From assembly GCA_019421345.1 (NCBI GenBank), contig JAHZFL010000018.1, positions 1 through 38,685 on the forward strand: a stretch of DNA of 38,685 bases. The letters run 5' to 3'. Positions 1 to 8,007 of the stretch are shown piece after piece. Within the stretch, counting starts at the first letter, position 1, and every line of letters starts with the position of its first letter. This DNA is from Roseburia sp. (GTDB lineage: Bacteria; Bacillota; Clostridia; Lachnospirales; Lachnospiraceae). A program made the position numbers and the translations under genes. The notes beneath the pieces are model-generated. The model was not told the DNA's origin. It saw only the letters and a program-made list of their open reading frames with translations, and did no database searches.

Positions 1-55
1 GGTAAGGCATGGGACTGCAACTCCCTGATCATCGGTTCAAATCCGTTAGTCGCCT
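1..55 (+). tRNA. tRNA-Cys (GCA), 3' part, cut by window start
   Basis: The window opens inside a tRNA. The anticodon loop reads CTGCAAC with GCA at its centre, which decodes Cys codons; it is closed by GGGA/TCCC. It is followed by a short variable loop, a T-arm with loop TTCAAAT, and the 3' acceptor strand AGTCGCC ending in T. A U discriminator base at position 73 fits tRNA-Cys. CCA is not encoded; CTT follows instead, so it would be added after transcription. The T-stem has one T-T mismatch. The 5' acceptor strand and most of the D-arm lie outside the window, so the full cloverleaf cannot be checked. Confidence 0.85.
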
Positions 56-58
56 CTT

Positions 59-93
59 AGCCCTCAAAACAGAGATGTTTTGAGGGCTTTTTT
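59..93 (+). terminator. Rho-independent terminator of tRNA-Cys
   Basis: A perfect 12-bp stem (AGCCCTCAAAAC with its complement) and a 6-nt loop are followed directly by a run of T. It ends the tRNA-Cys transcript. The T-run merges into the first arm of the repeat hairpin at 94. Confidence 0.93.
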
Positions 94-337
94 GCTTTAT
101 AGGAAACTCCGTTCCCTATAAAGCAAAACTATTCCGGGAGATAGCACTGGGGCGGAATGGAAGTGTATTGTTATGACATAGGAAATTGCTCTGCAATCCT
201 ACGTCATAACAACACACTTCGTGTGAGAATGCGCACGCGCATGAGAGGAAGTATTGCTTCGCAAGCATGCGCGGCGCGGCAAAAGTGTGCTTCATTTACA
301 GTTTATTATAATGAGAGAGTGTGCGAAGCACACTTTT
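94..337 (+). repeat. Interspersed hairpin repeat, copy A (long form)
   Basis: This non-coding stretch starts with an imperfect palindrome at 94-124 (GCTTTATAGG arm, loop TCC, CCTATAAAGC arm). It continues with a GC-rich core ending GGCGGAATGGAAGTG. Positions 96-166 match copy B (342-412) at 66 of 71 bases. Positions 274-322 match copy D (33502-33550) at 45 of 49 bases. Between these parts lies an extra hairpin (168-212). The copy ends in a terminator-like hairpin at 319-339 (GTGTGC/GCACAC, then TTTTGC). Short open frames here are not supported as genes: the same reading frames recur only because the DNA repeats. Confidence 0.8.
168..212 (+). repeat. Long hairpin nested in repeat copy A
   Basis: The arms TTGTTATGAC and GTCATAACAA, plus inner TAGGA/TCCTA and TTGC/GCAA blocks, form a nearly complete stem of about 20 bp. 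The loop is TCT, with one mismatch and a small bulge. It has no counterpart in copies B, C or D, so it looks like an insertion or expansion inside copy A. Confidence 0.75.
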
Positions 338-462
338 GCTTTTTATAGGAAACTCCGTCCCCTATAAAGCAAAACTGCTCCGGGAGATCGCACTGCGGCG
401 GAATGGAAGTGTGTCGCAGATGCGACCCGCCGTAGGCGGAGAATCTCGCAAGCGGGATTCTT
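338..462 (+). repeat. Interspersed hairpin repeat, copy B
   Basis: This copy has the same 5' palindrome as copy A (around TATAGGAAAC-TCC-GTCCCCTATA) and the same core CGGGAGATCGCACTGCGGCG followed by GAATGGAAGTG. It carries a 3' module at 415-461 with the hairpin GAATCTC/GGGATTC, which recurs at 36441-36487 (40 of 47 bases identical). It lies in the gap between tRNA-Cys and the convergent regulator gene ending at 468. I see no gene or promoter of its own. Confidence 0.8.
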
Positions 463-467
463 TGTTA

Positions 468-1388
468 TTATTCAAGTATATCGGAGTAATAAACAGAGAG
501 CAGTATATTTTGGTTATGGTTGCCAAAATCGCTTCCAAAAATCGTGAGCCCTCCTGGATTTATAGCATCTTTTTTCACACCGATCCGGAGTTTGATAAAC
601 GGAGAGTCTGGAAGGTGCAGATCGTCAAGGCAGATGTCGGATATTTTATGACCATCCATGCCGGTATCTTTATGGTTGATACGAAGGTGTTTTAATAATC
701 CGTATTGACTGTAATTACTGTCCCACCAAGAAGGGGTATATTTCCCACGGACGTCGGAATAATTCCCCGGACATGTCCATGTGCCCACATCTATATCATT
801 AATATAAAAAGTGATGTCACTTGGCCAGTTATTATTAGAAACCGGAAATTCAGAGGATAGTTCTAAAGATAATTCTAATAATTCAGGTCTTTCATTTTTA
901 TCTAAAAGGTTTGGAATCATATATTCCACATATCCGTCTGAAAACCAGAGGAGAGTCGCATCAATTCGTTCATTTAAAACAAAGGAACGCGGATCATCAA
1001 TATCACCGATGACATTCTGCGGACCTGCAAGACCACAGGTAGGTGTCACCAAAAAATCGGAAAAAAACCCCAGACGGATTTCGCTTGTTTTCTTTTTAAA
1101 CGGAAGATAAATTTTTTGCGGAAAGTTTATCTGGATCTGGTCTACCTTTAACGTATATATTTTTTTGCGGTTATCAGAGGATACAAAGGTGTGGCTCTGA
1201 TGAATCAGTTTGGCATCTTCTAACATTTTTATATGTCGTGAGAGAATTGCTTTGCTTAATCCCAGTTCATGAGCCAGTTCACTGGTAGTAGCAGGTGCAT
1301 TTGCAAGCTTTTTTAAAATATCGAGCCTGGTTTCAGAGGCGAGTGCCTTATAAATCACAAGTCCGGCATCATCAAGATAAAGTTCCAT
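468..1388 (-). CDS. ArsR-type winged-helix regulator with large C-terminal sensor-like domain
   Basis: The predicted transcription factor has 306 residues. About the first 75 form a winged helix: the segment LASETRLDILKKL is followed by TTSELAHELGLSKAILSRHI as recognition region, as in ArsR-family repressors. The remaining 230 residues are rich in beta strands and aromatic residues (for example TPSWWDSNY) and are not part of a standard ArsR repressor of about 100 residues. I infer a ligand-sensing domain, perhaps for sugars, because the gene is divergent from a sugar importer and glycosidase operon. The start at 1388 is chosen because AAGGAG lies 7 nt upstream; the in-frame ATG at 1394 would leave only 1 nt. 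Four AGTAAACTAT-type sites in the shared upstream region are its probable targets. Confidence 0.8.
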   Translation of the reverse strand: MELYLDDAGLVIYKALASETRLDILKKLANAPATTSELAHELGLSKAILSRHIKMLEDAKLIHQSHTFVSSDNRKKIYTLKVDQIQINFPQKIYLPFKKKTSEIRLGFFSDFLVTPTCGLAGPQNVIGDIDDPRSFVLNERIDATLLWFSDGYVEYMIPNLLDKNERPELLELSLELSSEFPVSNNNWPSDITFYINDIDVGTWTCPGNYSDVRGKYTPSWWDSNYSQYGLLKHLRINHKDTGMDGHKISDICLDDLHLPDSPFIKLRIGVKKDAINPGGLTIFGSDFGNHNQNILLSVYYSDILE

Positions 1389-1418
1389 GGTCATTCTCCT
1401 TAAAAATAGTGCACAAAA

Positions 1419-1649
1419 AGTAAACTATTTTTTGTCTATATTTAAAACAAGTTTTAAAAAAAGTATACTATATAATGAATGAGAAATCAATATATAAAAG
1501 TAGTATTGTATATAGTTTACTATAATGAAAAAATATTTGAAAAAGTTATAGGTAAAGTTGACTTAATTTCAAAAAATTGCTATACTTAAACCAGTTTACA
1601 GGAGATGTAAAAGGCCTTTACAAAAAAAGTAAATAAAAAAGTAAACTAT
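1419..1649. promoter_or_regulatory. Cluster of four AGTAAACTAT-like operator sites
   Basis: The decamer AGTAAACTAT occurs at 1419-1428 and 1640-1649, its complement ATAGTTTACT at 1512-1521, and the variant AGTATACTAT at 1462-1471. The third site extends to the near-palindrome ATAGTTTACTAT (1512-1523). The first is flanked by inverted AAAATAGT/ACTATTTT arms. The sites bracket the divergent start regions of the regulator gene and the importer operon, and the last lies between the +1 region and the first codon. Binding by the 468-1388 regulator is an inference from position and repetition. Confidence 0.65.
1558..1586 (+). promoter_or_regulatory. Sigma-A-type promoter of the sugar importer operon
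   Basis: TTGACT (1558-1563) and TATACT (1581-1586) are separated by 17 bp. They lie about 100 bp before the binding-protein gene and between two operator-like sites. Confidence 0.72.
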
Positions 1650-1683
1650 ATTTGTGTATATGAAGAAAGCGGAGGGTAAAAGA

Positions 1684-2955
1684 ATGAAAATAAGAAAATT
1701 AATCACTTGTTTTACGGCATTAGCAGTTGCTTCCGGTATGCTTGCTGCATGCGGAGATTCAAAGACAAGTGCAGATAATGGAGAAGCTGCGGAAGGCGGC
1801 GCCGGTGCACAGGAAATTTTATTGTGGTCATCAGCGACCGAACCGGATGGAGAGGGCATTCAAAAGACGATTGATGCGTACAATGCAACAAATCCTGATT
1901 ATAAAGTAAAATTTGTATCGATGCAGGCAGATACGTTTAATACAAAGCTATCAACAGCAGGACGTTCGGGAAAAGGGGTGCCGGATTTAGCGCTGGTTGC
2001 ATCAGAGGCATTGCCGACCTATCAGTCTCAGGAAATGCTGGTTTCATGGGATGAGGTAATTGCAGGCACGGAATTAAAAAGAGAAAATTATGTGGAAAGT
2101 GCATGGGATGTTGGTAATTTGGATGGCAGCCAGTATGGTATCCCTGCTACCATGGGATCATGGGTCATGTATTACAATGAGGACCTCATGAATAAATATG
2201 CGCCGGGCGCTATGGATGACGGTTATATTACATATGCAGAAATTGAAGCGGCAGGGGCGGCTGCAAAGGCAGATGGTATTTATAGCTATGCAAATACATG
2301 GAGTATGCAAAATTACAGCAATCTGTATCTGCAAATGGGCGGTGAATGGCTGGATGCAGAGGGAAAGATAAATATTAATAACGAAACTTCTGTTGCGGTT
2401 GCGGAGGAATTGAAGAAGTTAAATGATTTAGGCTACATGGTTCCAAACGGCGAAGATGCAAATAAAATGTTTTTAAATCAGAAGCTTATTTTCCTGCCGG
2501 AAGGAACATGGATGCTTAGTAACATGGAGAAGATTACGAATTTTACATGGAAAGAAACGTTTACTCCTCAGTGGGATGCAAATGCAGTGGTACAGTGCAG
2601 CGGTGTAGACCAGTTTGCGATTTTTAAATCTAGCGAAGAAAGAAGCCAAGAAAAAATGCAGGGAATGGTAAGCTTCCTTGAGTGGCTGCAGAGTAACCAG
2701 CTAGAGTGGGTAAAATCAGGAGCAAATCCAAGTGCTTTAGCAATGCTGGAAAATGAAGAATATCTTGCTATGCCACAGTCCTTCCTTCTGACAACGGAAG
2801 AAGGAAGATCAGCAATTAATATCAATGCGACAGAAGGGCTTTCTTATGTATTTAATGAATATGATACACGCGCATGGGATATGATCACGGGAAAAGCAGA
2901 CATTGCGGCTACATTTGAAGAAATTCAGAAGATTGTAAATGAAAAAATGAAATAG
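1684..2955 (+). CDS. ABC sugar-binding lipoprotein (CUT1 family)
   Basis: The 423-residue extracellular solute-binding protein starts with a lipoprotein signal: basic MKIRK, a hydrophobic stretch, then GMLAAC with the lipid-carrying Cys. A Ser/Gly/Glu-rich linker follows. The mature protein has the usual family-1 binding-protein pattern (ILLWSSATEPDGEGIQKTID near the start, GTWMLSN around the middle). It should capture an oligosaccharide at the cell surface and deliver it to the two permeases encoded next. The ATG at 1684 is chosen because GGAGGG lies 7 nt upstream and the signal peptide begins there; an in-frame GTG at 1654 would add 10 residues before it. The substrate is not readable from sequence; the GH43/GH2 context suggests arabinose- or galactose-containing oligosaccharides. 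Confidence 0.9.
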   Translation: MKIRKLITCFTALAVASGMLAACGDSKTSADNGEAAEGGAGAQEILLWSSATEPDGEGIQKTIDAYNATNPDYKVKFVSMQADTFNTKLSTAGRSGKGVPDLALVASEALPTYQSQEMLVSWDEVIAGTELKRENYVESAWDVGNLDGSQYGIPATMGSWVMYYNEDLMNKYAPGAMDDGYITYAEIEAAGAAAKADGIYSYANTWSMQNYSNLYLQMGGEWLDAEGKININNETSVAVAEELKKLNDLGYMVPNGEDANKMFLNQKLIFLPEGTWMLSNMEKITNFTWKETFTPQWDANAVVQCSGVDQFAIFKSSEERSQEKMQGMVSFLEWLQSNQLEWVKSGANPSALAMLENEEYLAMPQSFLLTTEEGRSAININATEGLSYVFNEYDTRAWDMITGKADIAATFEEIQKIVNEKMK

Positions 2956-2963
2956 TTTTTTAA

Positions 2964-3006
2964 ACTGCTGTGTTGTTGTGAGTTAGCAGCGCAGCAGTCC
3001 TTTTAT
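2964..3006 (+). terminator. Intergenic stem-loop after the binding-protein gene (attenuator-like)
   Basis: ACTGCTG (2964-2970) pairs with CAGCAGT (2992-2998), and CCTTTTATT follows. The loop is long and the T-run short, so termination would be partial. Such stem-loops are known to keep binding-protein mRNA more abundant than permease mRNA. Confidence 0.5.
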
Positions 3007-3020
3007 TAAGGAGAATAGGT

Positions 3021-3899
3021 ATGAATCGAAAAAAGGTTAATTTGTGGCCGGGGTTTTTTATTTGCCCGTACATGGCGTTATTTTTACTGTTCGTTTTGAT
3101 TCCCGCAGTATTTGGCGTATATATTTCTCTGACTGACTGGGACTTGTACAGTGAGCCGGTGTTTGTAGGATTTGAAAATTTCAGAAAAATTCTTTTTGAT
3201 ACAGAGTCTATCTATCATACACAGTTTTTTAATGGAGCTAAGAATACCATCATATTTGTTTTGTTGGCAGTACCGCTTTGTATTGCAGTACCATTGCTTT
3301 TAGCCGTTATGTTATCTGCAAAACCCCGGCTGTACAAATTTTATCAGTCGTTGCTATATTTACCAACGCTGTTTGCGATTTCTGCTGTCATGATCATCTG
3401 GGGATTTCAGTTAAGCCTGTCATATGGTCCGCTGAAAGAATGGTTCGGGCTGGATGTCAACATTACAGGAACACAGCCGTGGGCATGGGTTGCGATCGTA
3501 CTGGTTACGCTCTGGTGGTGTGCGGGCAGCAATATGATCATTTATGCTGCGGCACTGAATGCTGTACCGAGAGAGCAGATAGAAGCAGCTTCGCTTGACG
3601 GTGCTGGCAACTGGGTCAGGTTTTTTCGGATCATTCTGCCAAATATACAGTCACAGCTTTTATTTACAACCATTACAACTACGATTGCGCAGTTTAATGT
3701 CTATGGTCAGGCATTGATGTTGACAGGCGGCGGTCCGAATAATTCAACAAGAGTATTGATGATGTATATTCAGCAGAATGCGTTCGGGACAGGTGTTTCC
3801 ACAGCGGGAATGTCGGCGGCAATGGCTGTTTTGCTGGGCTTGCTTATTATGGTATTCTCAAGTATTCAGTTTCTTATGAATCGTAGATCAAAGGCATAG
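3021..3899 (+). CDS. Sugar ABC transporter permease 1 (MsmF/LacF type)
   Basis: The 292-residue inner-membrane permease has about six membrane segments, starting with a hydrophobic stretch at about residues 12-36. Near residue 190 it carries the EAA loop signature that docks the ATPase (EQIEAASLDGAGNWVRFFRI, with the typical AxxDGA-x-x-W-x-x-F-x-x-I pattern). It pairs with the second permease to import the ligand of the 1684-2955 protein. AAGGAGAAT sits 6-7 nt before the ATG. No ATPase gene follows, so a shared MsmK/MsmX-type ATPase elsewhere is needed. Confidence 0.93.
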   Translation: MNRKKVNLWPGFFICPYMALFLLFVLIPAVFGVYISLTDWDLYSEPVFVGFENFRKILFDTESIYHTQFFNGAKNTIIFVLLAVPLCIAVPLLLAVMLSAKPRLYKFYQSLLYLPTLFAISAVMIIWGFQLSLSYGPLKEWFGLDVNITGTQPWAWVAIVLVTLWWCAGSNMIIYAAALNAVPREQIEAASLDGAGNWVRFFRIILPNIQSQLLFTTITTTIAQFNVYGQALMLTGGGPNNSTRVLMMYIQQNAFGTGVSTAGMSAAMAVLLGLLIMVFSSIQFLMNRRSKA

Positions 3900-3911
3900 G
3901 AGGGGGACAGA

Positions 3912-4745
3912 ATGAAAAGCGAACGCATGAAAAAAACAGTCTGCTTTGCAGTTTTAACATTTATTTGTCTTATATGGGTATTTCCTATGCTGTGGGCATT
4001 TTTAACTTCGTTTAAATCGGAGCATGAAATACAGAGTATGGGATTCCATTTATGGCCAAGAGAATGGACAATGGAAAATTATACCAGGTTACTGGTGGAT
4101 AATGAATCTTCCCCGGTATTAAAATGGTTTATCAATTCTATGATAATTTCAGTGGGACATATGCTGCTTGTTCTGGTTGTTATCTCTTTGGCGGCATATG
4201 GCTTTACAAGATTAAAATTCAAATACAGAGATAAATTATTTGGTTTTGTTCTGGCAACGATGATGCTTCCGGGTGTATTAAATTTAATTCCTAATTTTAA
4301 AATTGTGGATACATTAGGATGGACAAATACCTTTTTAGCAGTAATTGTGCCGGGGGCGGCATCTGTATACAATCTGTTTCTTGTCAAACAATTTATGGAG
4401 GGAATACCGAAGGAATTAGATGAATCTGCTGTTGTAGACGGAGCAAGTAAGTTTCAAATTTTTTGGTATATTATTCTGCCGCTTTCCAAACCGGTGCTTA
4501 CAGTAGTTGCATTGTTTAGCTTTACAGGGGCATGGAATGATTTTCTGTGGCCGTCGATTGTAATGACGGACATTGATAAGCTGCCGATTACACCGGGACT
4601 TCAATTATTGCAGGGACAATATATGACATATCCGGGAGTTGGAACTGCAGGAGCAATGTTAGCTTTGATACCTACGTTTTTGCTTTATCTGGCAGCACAG
4701 AAGAATTTTATGCAATCAATGGCTTTAAACAGCGGAATAAAATAA
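3912..4745 (+). CDS. Sugar ABC transporter permease 2 (MsmG/AraQ type)
   Basis: The 277-residue membrane protein is the second half of the importer channel. Hydrophobic segments begin at about residues 10-30 (CFAVLTFICLIWVFPMLWAF). The EAA loop is clear (GIPKELDESAVVDGASKFQI, near residues 158-177), followed by the PLSKPVL turn typical of CUT1 permeases. It starts 12 nt after the first permease, behind GGAGGGG, so the two are translated from one transcript. Confidence 0.93.
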   Translation: MKSERMKKTVCFAVLTFICLIWVFPMLWAFLTSFKSEHEIQSMGFHLWPREWTMENYTRLLVDNESSPVLKWFINSMIISVGHMLLVLVVISLAAYGFTRLKFKYRDKLFGFVLATMMLPGVLNLIPNFKIVDTLGWTNTFLAVIVPGAASVYNLFLVKQFMEGIPKELDESAVVDGASKFQIFWYIILPLSKPVLTVVALFSFTGAWNDFLWPSIVMTDIDKLPITPGLQLLQGQYMTYPGVGTAGAMLALIPTFLLYLAAQKNFMQSMALNSGIK

Positions 4746-4763
4746 GAAATCCGGAGGGAATAT

Positions 4764-6560
4764 ATGACAACAAGAAAAGCTTATCCAAGACCACAGTTTG
4801 TGCGGGAGGCGTGGCAAAATCTAAATGGATCATGGCAGTTTTGCTTTGATGATAACAATGAAGGGCTGGCTGAAAAATGGTACCTAGATGAGAAAGAATT
4901 TCGCGATCAGATCGAGGTTCCTTTTGTATATCAATGTAAATTGAGCGGGATACAGGAGGATAAAAACCATGAGATATTGTGGTATAAAAAATCTTTTGAA
5001 ATAGAAACAAATGGGAAAGAAAGAGTATTGCTCCATTTTGGCGCGGTAGATTATCATGCAATGATTTTTCTAAACGGAGGGCTTGTCTGTGAGCATGAGG
5101 GGGGACATACTTCTTTTACCGTGGATATTACAGATTTTTTAGATAGAAATAAGAAGGAACAAAGTCTGGCAGTCCGTGTATACGATCCGCTGGAGGATGA
5201 ATTGATTCCAAGAGGAAAGCAGATTTGGGAGGATCAGCCGAAGGGCATCTGGTATACGGGAACAACGGGCATCTGGCAGACCGTCTGGGTTGAAAAGGTA
5301 AATCACAAGTATATATCGGATCTTAAGTTTACATCCTTGTTTGATGAGGGAAAAGAGAGTATTATATGCATAACGGAAGATACAGATTTCGGAGATGCCA
5401 TCTCATATCAAATTAGCTTTGAGGGGAATACGATTTGTGAGGGAGAGGTTAAGTGCCATAACCATACCATAAAATGGGATGTCGATCTTATACAGAATCA
5501 TATTTTCAGGACTAATTTTCATGACAACGGCTGGGCGTGGACACCGGAGTCGCCAAGTCTGTTTGAGGTGTTGCTGGTATTAAAGGATGCAGAGGGACAT
5601 GTGTTTGACCGCGTAGAAAGTTATTTCGGTTTCAGAAAAGTCCATAAAGAAAACGGAATGGTTTATCTGAATAATAAGCCGTATTATCAGAAGCTTGTTT
5701 TGGATCAGGGGTACTGGCGGGAAGGCTTAATGACAGCGCCTGCTGATGAAGCATTCAAGCGGGATATTGAGCTGGCAAAAGAAATGGGATTTAACGGATG
5801 CCGGAAGCATCAGAAAACGGAAGACCCAATTTTTTTGTACTGGGCAGATAAGCTGGGATTTCTTGTGTGGGGCGAATGTGCGTCTACCGTTATGTATGAT
5901 CCCAAAGCGGTAAAACGGTTAATGACTGAGTGGACAGAAATTATCCAGAGAGATTATAATCATCCAAGTATTATCGTCTGGGTACCGCTTAATGAAAGTT
6001 GGGGAATCCCCAATGTACATCGTAACTCCATGCAGCAGCATTTTTCGCAGACCATGTATCATGTTTTACATGCACTGGATGATACAAGGCTTGTCATATC
6101 CAACGATGGCTGGGAAATGACAGAAACAGACATTTGTGCAATACATAATTATATGCATGGACAAAAGGAAGAAGTCAGAAAGTTTGCGCATTACAGAGAA
6201 ATGCTTGCGAACAGCAGGAATTTAATTGACATGCCGTCTACATGCTGGGATATTTACGCGAAAGGCTTTGCGCATACAGGCGAGCCTGTCATGCTGACAG
6301 AGTTTGGCGGGATTGGCTTTGAGCTGTCGGGTGAAGGCGCATGGGGCTATACCTCTGTTGAAAACGAGGATGATTTTTTAGAGGATTATACCCGTATTAT
6401 GGACACCATTTTTGATTCTGTTGGTTTGTGCGGATATTGTTATACACAGTTGACGGACGTTGAACAGGAAATGAACGGATTGCTCACTTACGACCGCAGA
6501 CCGAAGTGCGATTTGAAAAAAATCAGGGCGATCAATGAAAGGTATCATAGTAGCAGGTAG
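4764..6560 (+). CDS. Glycoside hydrolase family 2 enzyme, cytoplasmic
   Basis: The 598-residue protein follows GH2 order: N-terminal sugar-binding-like domain (YPRPQFVREAWQNLNGSWQF, about 8-180), an immunoglobulin-like domain (about 180-295) and the catalytic barrel (about 300-598). The acid/base is Glu411 in VPLNESWG and the nucleophile Glu513 in LTEFGG. No signal peptide is present, so it acts on imported oligosaccharides. Family GH2 includes beta-galactosidases, beta-glucuronidases, beta-mannosidases and arabinosidases; the NES-W form does not fit classical LacZ or glucuronidase, and I do not assign the sugar. It is translated from GGAGGG, 18 nt after the permease gene. Confidence 0.88.
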   Translation: MTTRKAYPRPQFVREAWQNLNGSWQFCFDDNNEGLAEKWYLDEKEFRDQIEVPFVYQCKLSGIQEDKNHEILWYKKSFEIETNGKERVLLHFGAVDYHAMIFLNGGLVCEHEGGHTSFTVDITDFLDRNKKEQSLAVRVYDPLEDELIPRGKQIWEDQPKGIWYTGTTGIWQTVWVEKVNHKYISDLKFTSLFDEGKESIICITEDTDFGDAISYQISFEGNTICEGEVKCHNHTIKWDVDLIQNHIFRTNFHDNGWAWTPESPSLFEVLLVLKDAEGHVFDRVESYFGFRKVHKENGMVYLNNKPYYQKLVLDQGYWREGLMTAPADEAFKRDIELAKEMGFNGCRKHQKTEDPIFLYWADKLGFLVWGECASTVMYDPKAVKRLMTEWTEIIQRDYNHPSIIVWVPLNESWGIPNVHRNSMQQHFSQTMYHVLHALDDTRLVISNDGWEMTETDICAIHNYMHGQKEEVRKFAHYREMLANSRNLIDMPSTCWDIYAKGFAHTGEPVMLTEFGGIGFELSGEGAWGYTSVENEDDFLEDYTRIMDTIFDSVGLCGYCYTQLTDVEQEMNGLLTYDRRPKCDLKKIRAINERYHSSR

Positions 6561-6564
6561 GAAT

Positions 6565-7983
6565 ATGATGAAAAATAATAAAATGAAAAGGTTTCTGATA
6601 GTTATATTGCTCTTGATGGCAGTTGTCTTTGCAGGATGCGCAAAAAAGGAAGGTATCACAATGACAGATCATATATCCCCTATTATTGATCAGGAGGGTG
6701 CTGATCCATATGTATTTAAGCACGGAGAAAACTATTATTATACAAAGACAACGGGAAACAGTGTTAAATTGATCCGTTCCTCCGGTCTTACAGGAATTGC
6801 AGCGGGAGAGGAATGTGTTTTATATGAACCGATTTCCGAACTGGAAGATCTTTGGGCGCCGGAGATCTTCTATCTGGATGATGTCTGGTATGTTTATTTT
6901 GCGGCATCCGTCCCCGGAGAAGAAATGCACCATATGTATGTGCTGATCAATGAGAATGAGGATCCGTTTGTTGGAGAGTGGCGATGCGAGCCGGTGAAGG
7001 GCATGGATGATAAGTTCGCGATTGACGGGACTGTCTTAGAATTGGAATCCGGCAGGTATTTCATCTGGTCCGGCTGGGAAGGATATGAAAATGTCTCGCA
7101 GAACCTTTATCTGGCAGAAATGATTTCCCCTACCGAGGTAATGGAAGAAAAGATATTGATCTGCGAGCCGGAATATGATTGGGAAAAACAGGGCGATCCT
7201 CTTGTGAATGAGGGACCGGAAGTAATTGTCAGAGGAAACACGATCAATCTCGTGTATTCTGCGAGCGGAAGCTGGACCGATTCCTATTGTCTGGGACTTT
7301 TGACAGCGAATATCAAGGATGACTTAAAATTACGGGAGTCATGGGTGAAAAAAGAAACGCCGATCTTGCGTTCGCAAAACGACGTATGGGGACCGGGGCA
7401 TAATAGTTTTACTGTTTCACCGGACGGAAAAGAGGATATTATCGTTTACCACGCTGCAAGATGGGAAGGCGCGGGGTGGAACCGTTCTGTGAGGTTTGGA
7501 TATGTAGAATTTGATGAATCCGGGAAAATTATGGATATAGAACCGGTTTCATCGGAAGAACACATTAAGATCCCATCCGGTGATGCAAAACGACAGATAT
7601 ATTCCGCCGAAACTTTTTCACTGAGTGAAGGCGTCGAACTGAAGGAGAATGCGCAAAGTGATTCGGGCGCTGCGGCAGAAGGATTTTTAGAGTTTTCGGA
7701 AACGGCTTCTTTACAGATTGAGTGTACGAAAAAAGAGGATGCATTGCTGCACGTTTATGTGAAGCTCAAAGAGTTTTCCGATGGCGAAGATCTGGGAAGC
7801 TTACAGATAAAGGTAAACGGTGAGGTATATGTGAAGCCCATTTATCCGTCTGCATATTTTCAGCCTGTTTCTATTTCCGTGCAGTTGAACGAGGGAATAA
7901 ATGAAATCGTCCTTTCTTCAGAGACAGGCGGGAGTACCCTTGTCATTGACAGGGTGGAAATGCAACCGGTGTTCGCGTGGTAA
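6565..7983 (+). CDS. Surface lipoprotein glycoside hydrolase family 43 (arabinofuranosidase-like) with C-terminal beta-sandwich
   Basis: This is a predicted exo-acting arabinofuranosidase or related enzyme anchored outside the cell. The signal peptide ends in VFAGC with lipidated Cys25. The five-bladed GH43 domain follows: base Asp47 in ADPYV, Asp154 in AIDGTV, general acid Glu216 in VNEGPEV. The WAPEIFYLDDVWYVYF and GRYFIWSGW segments resemble GH43 exo-1,5-arabinofuranosidases. Residues from about 345 on look like a CBM6/35-type domain (YSAETFSL to VIDRVEM). I chose ATG 6565 (a second ATG lies at 6568) because the signal sequence starts there and a purine-rich AGGTAGG precedes it; an ATG at 6535 lies inside the GH2 gene. 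Its products probably feed the adjacent importer. Confidence 0.88.
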   Translation: MMKNNKMKRFLIVILLLMAVVFAGCAKKEGITMTDHISPIIDQEGADPYVFKHGENYYYTKTTGNSVKLIRSSGLTGIAAGEECVLYEPISELEDLWAPEIFYLDDVWYVYFAASVPGEEMHHMYVLINENEDPFVGEWRCEPVKGMDDKFAIDGTVLELESGRYFIWSGWEGYENVSQNLYLAEMISPTEVMEEKILICEPEYDWEKQGDPLVNEGPEVIVRGNTINLVYSASGSWTDSYCLGLLTANIKDDLKLRESWVKKETPILRSQNDVWGPGHNSFTVSPDGKEDIIVYHAARWEGAGWNRSVRFGYVEFDESGKIMDIEPVSSEEHIKIPSGDAKRQIYSAETFSLSEGVELKENAQSDSGAAAEGFLEFSETASLQIECTKKEDALLHVYVKLKEFSDGEDLGSLQIKVNGEVYVKPIYPSAYFQPVSISVQLNEGINEIVLSSETGGSTLVIDRVEMQPVFAW

Positions 7984-8007
7984 TTTTGAATATCAGGAGA
8001 GATAAGT

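Noticed and set aside
157..695. Two open frames of 63 and 124 codons after tRNA-Cys
   Set aside because: They run through the repeat copies and, in part, antisense to the regulator gene; similarity between such frames comes from the DNA repeat, and no ribosome site fits.
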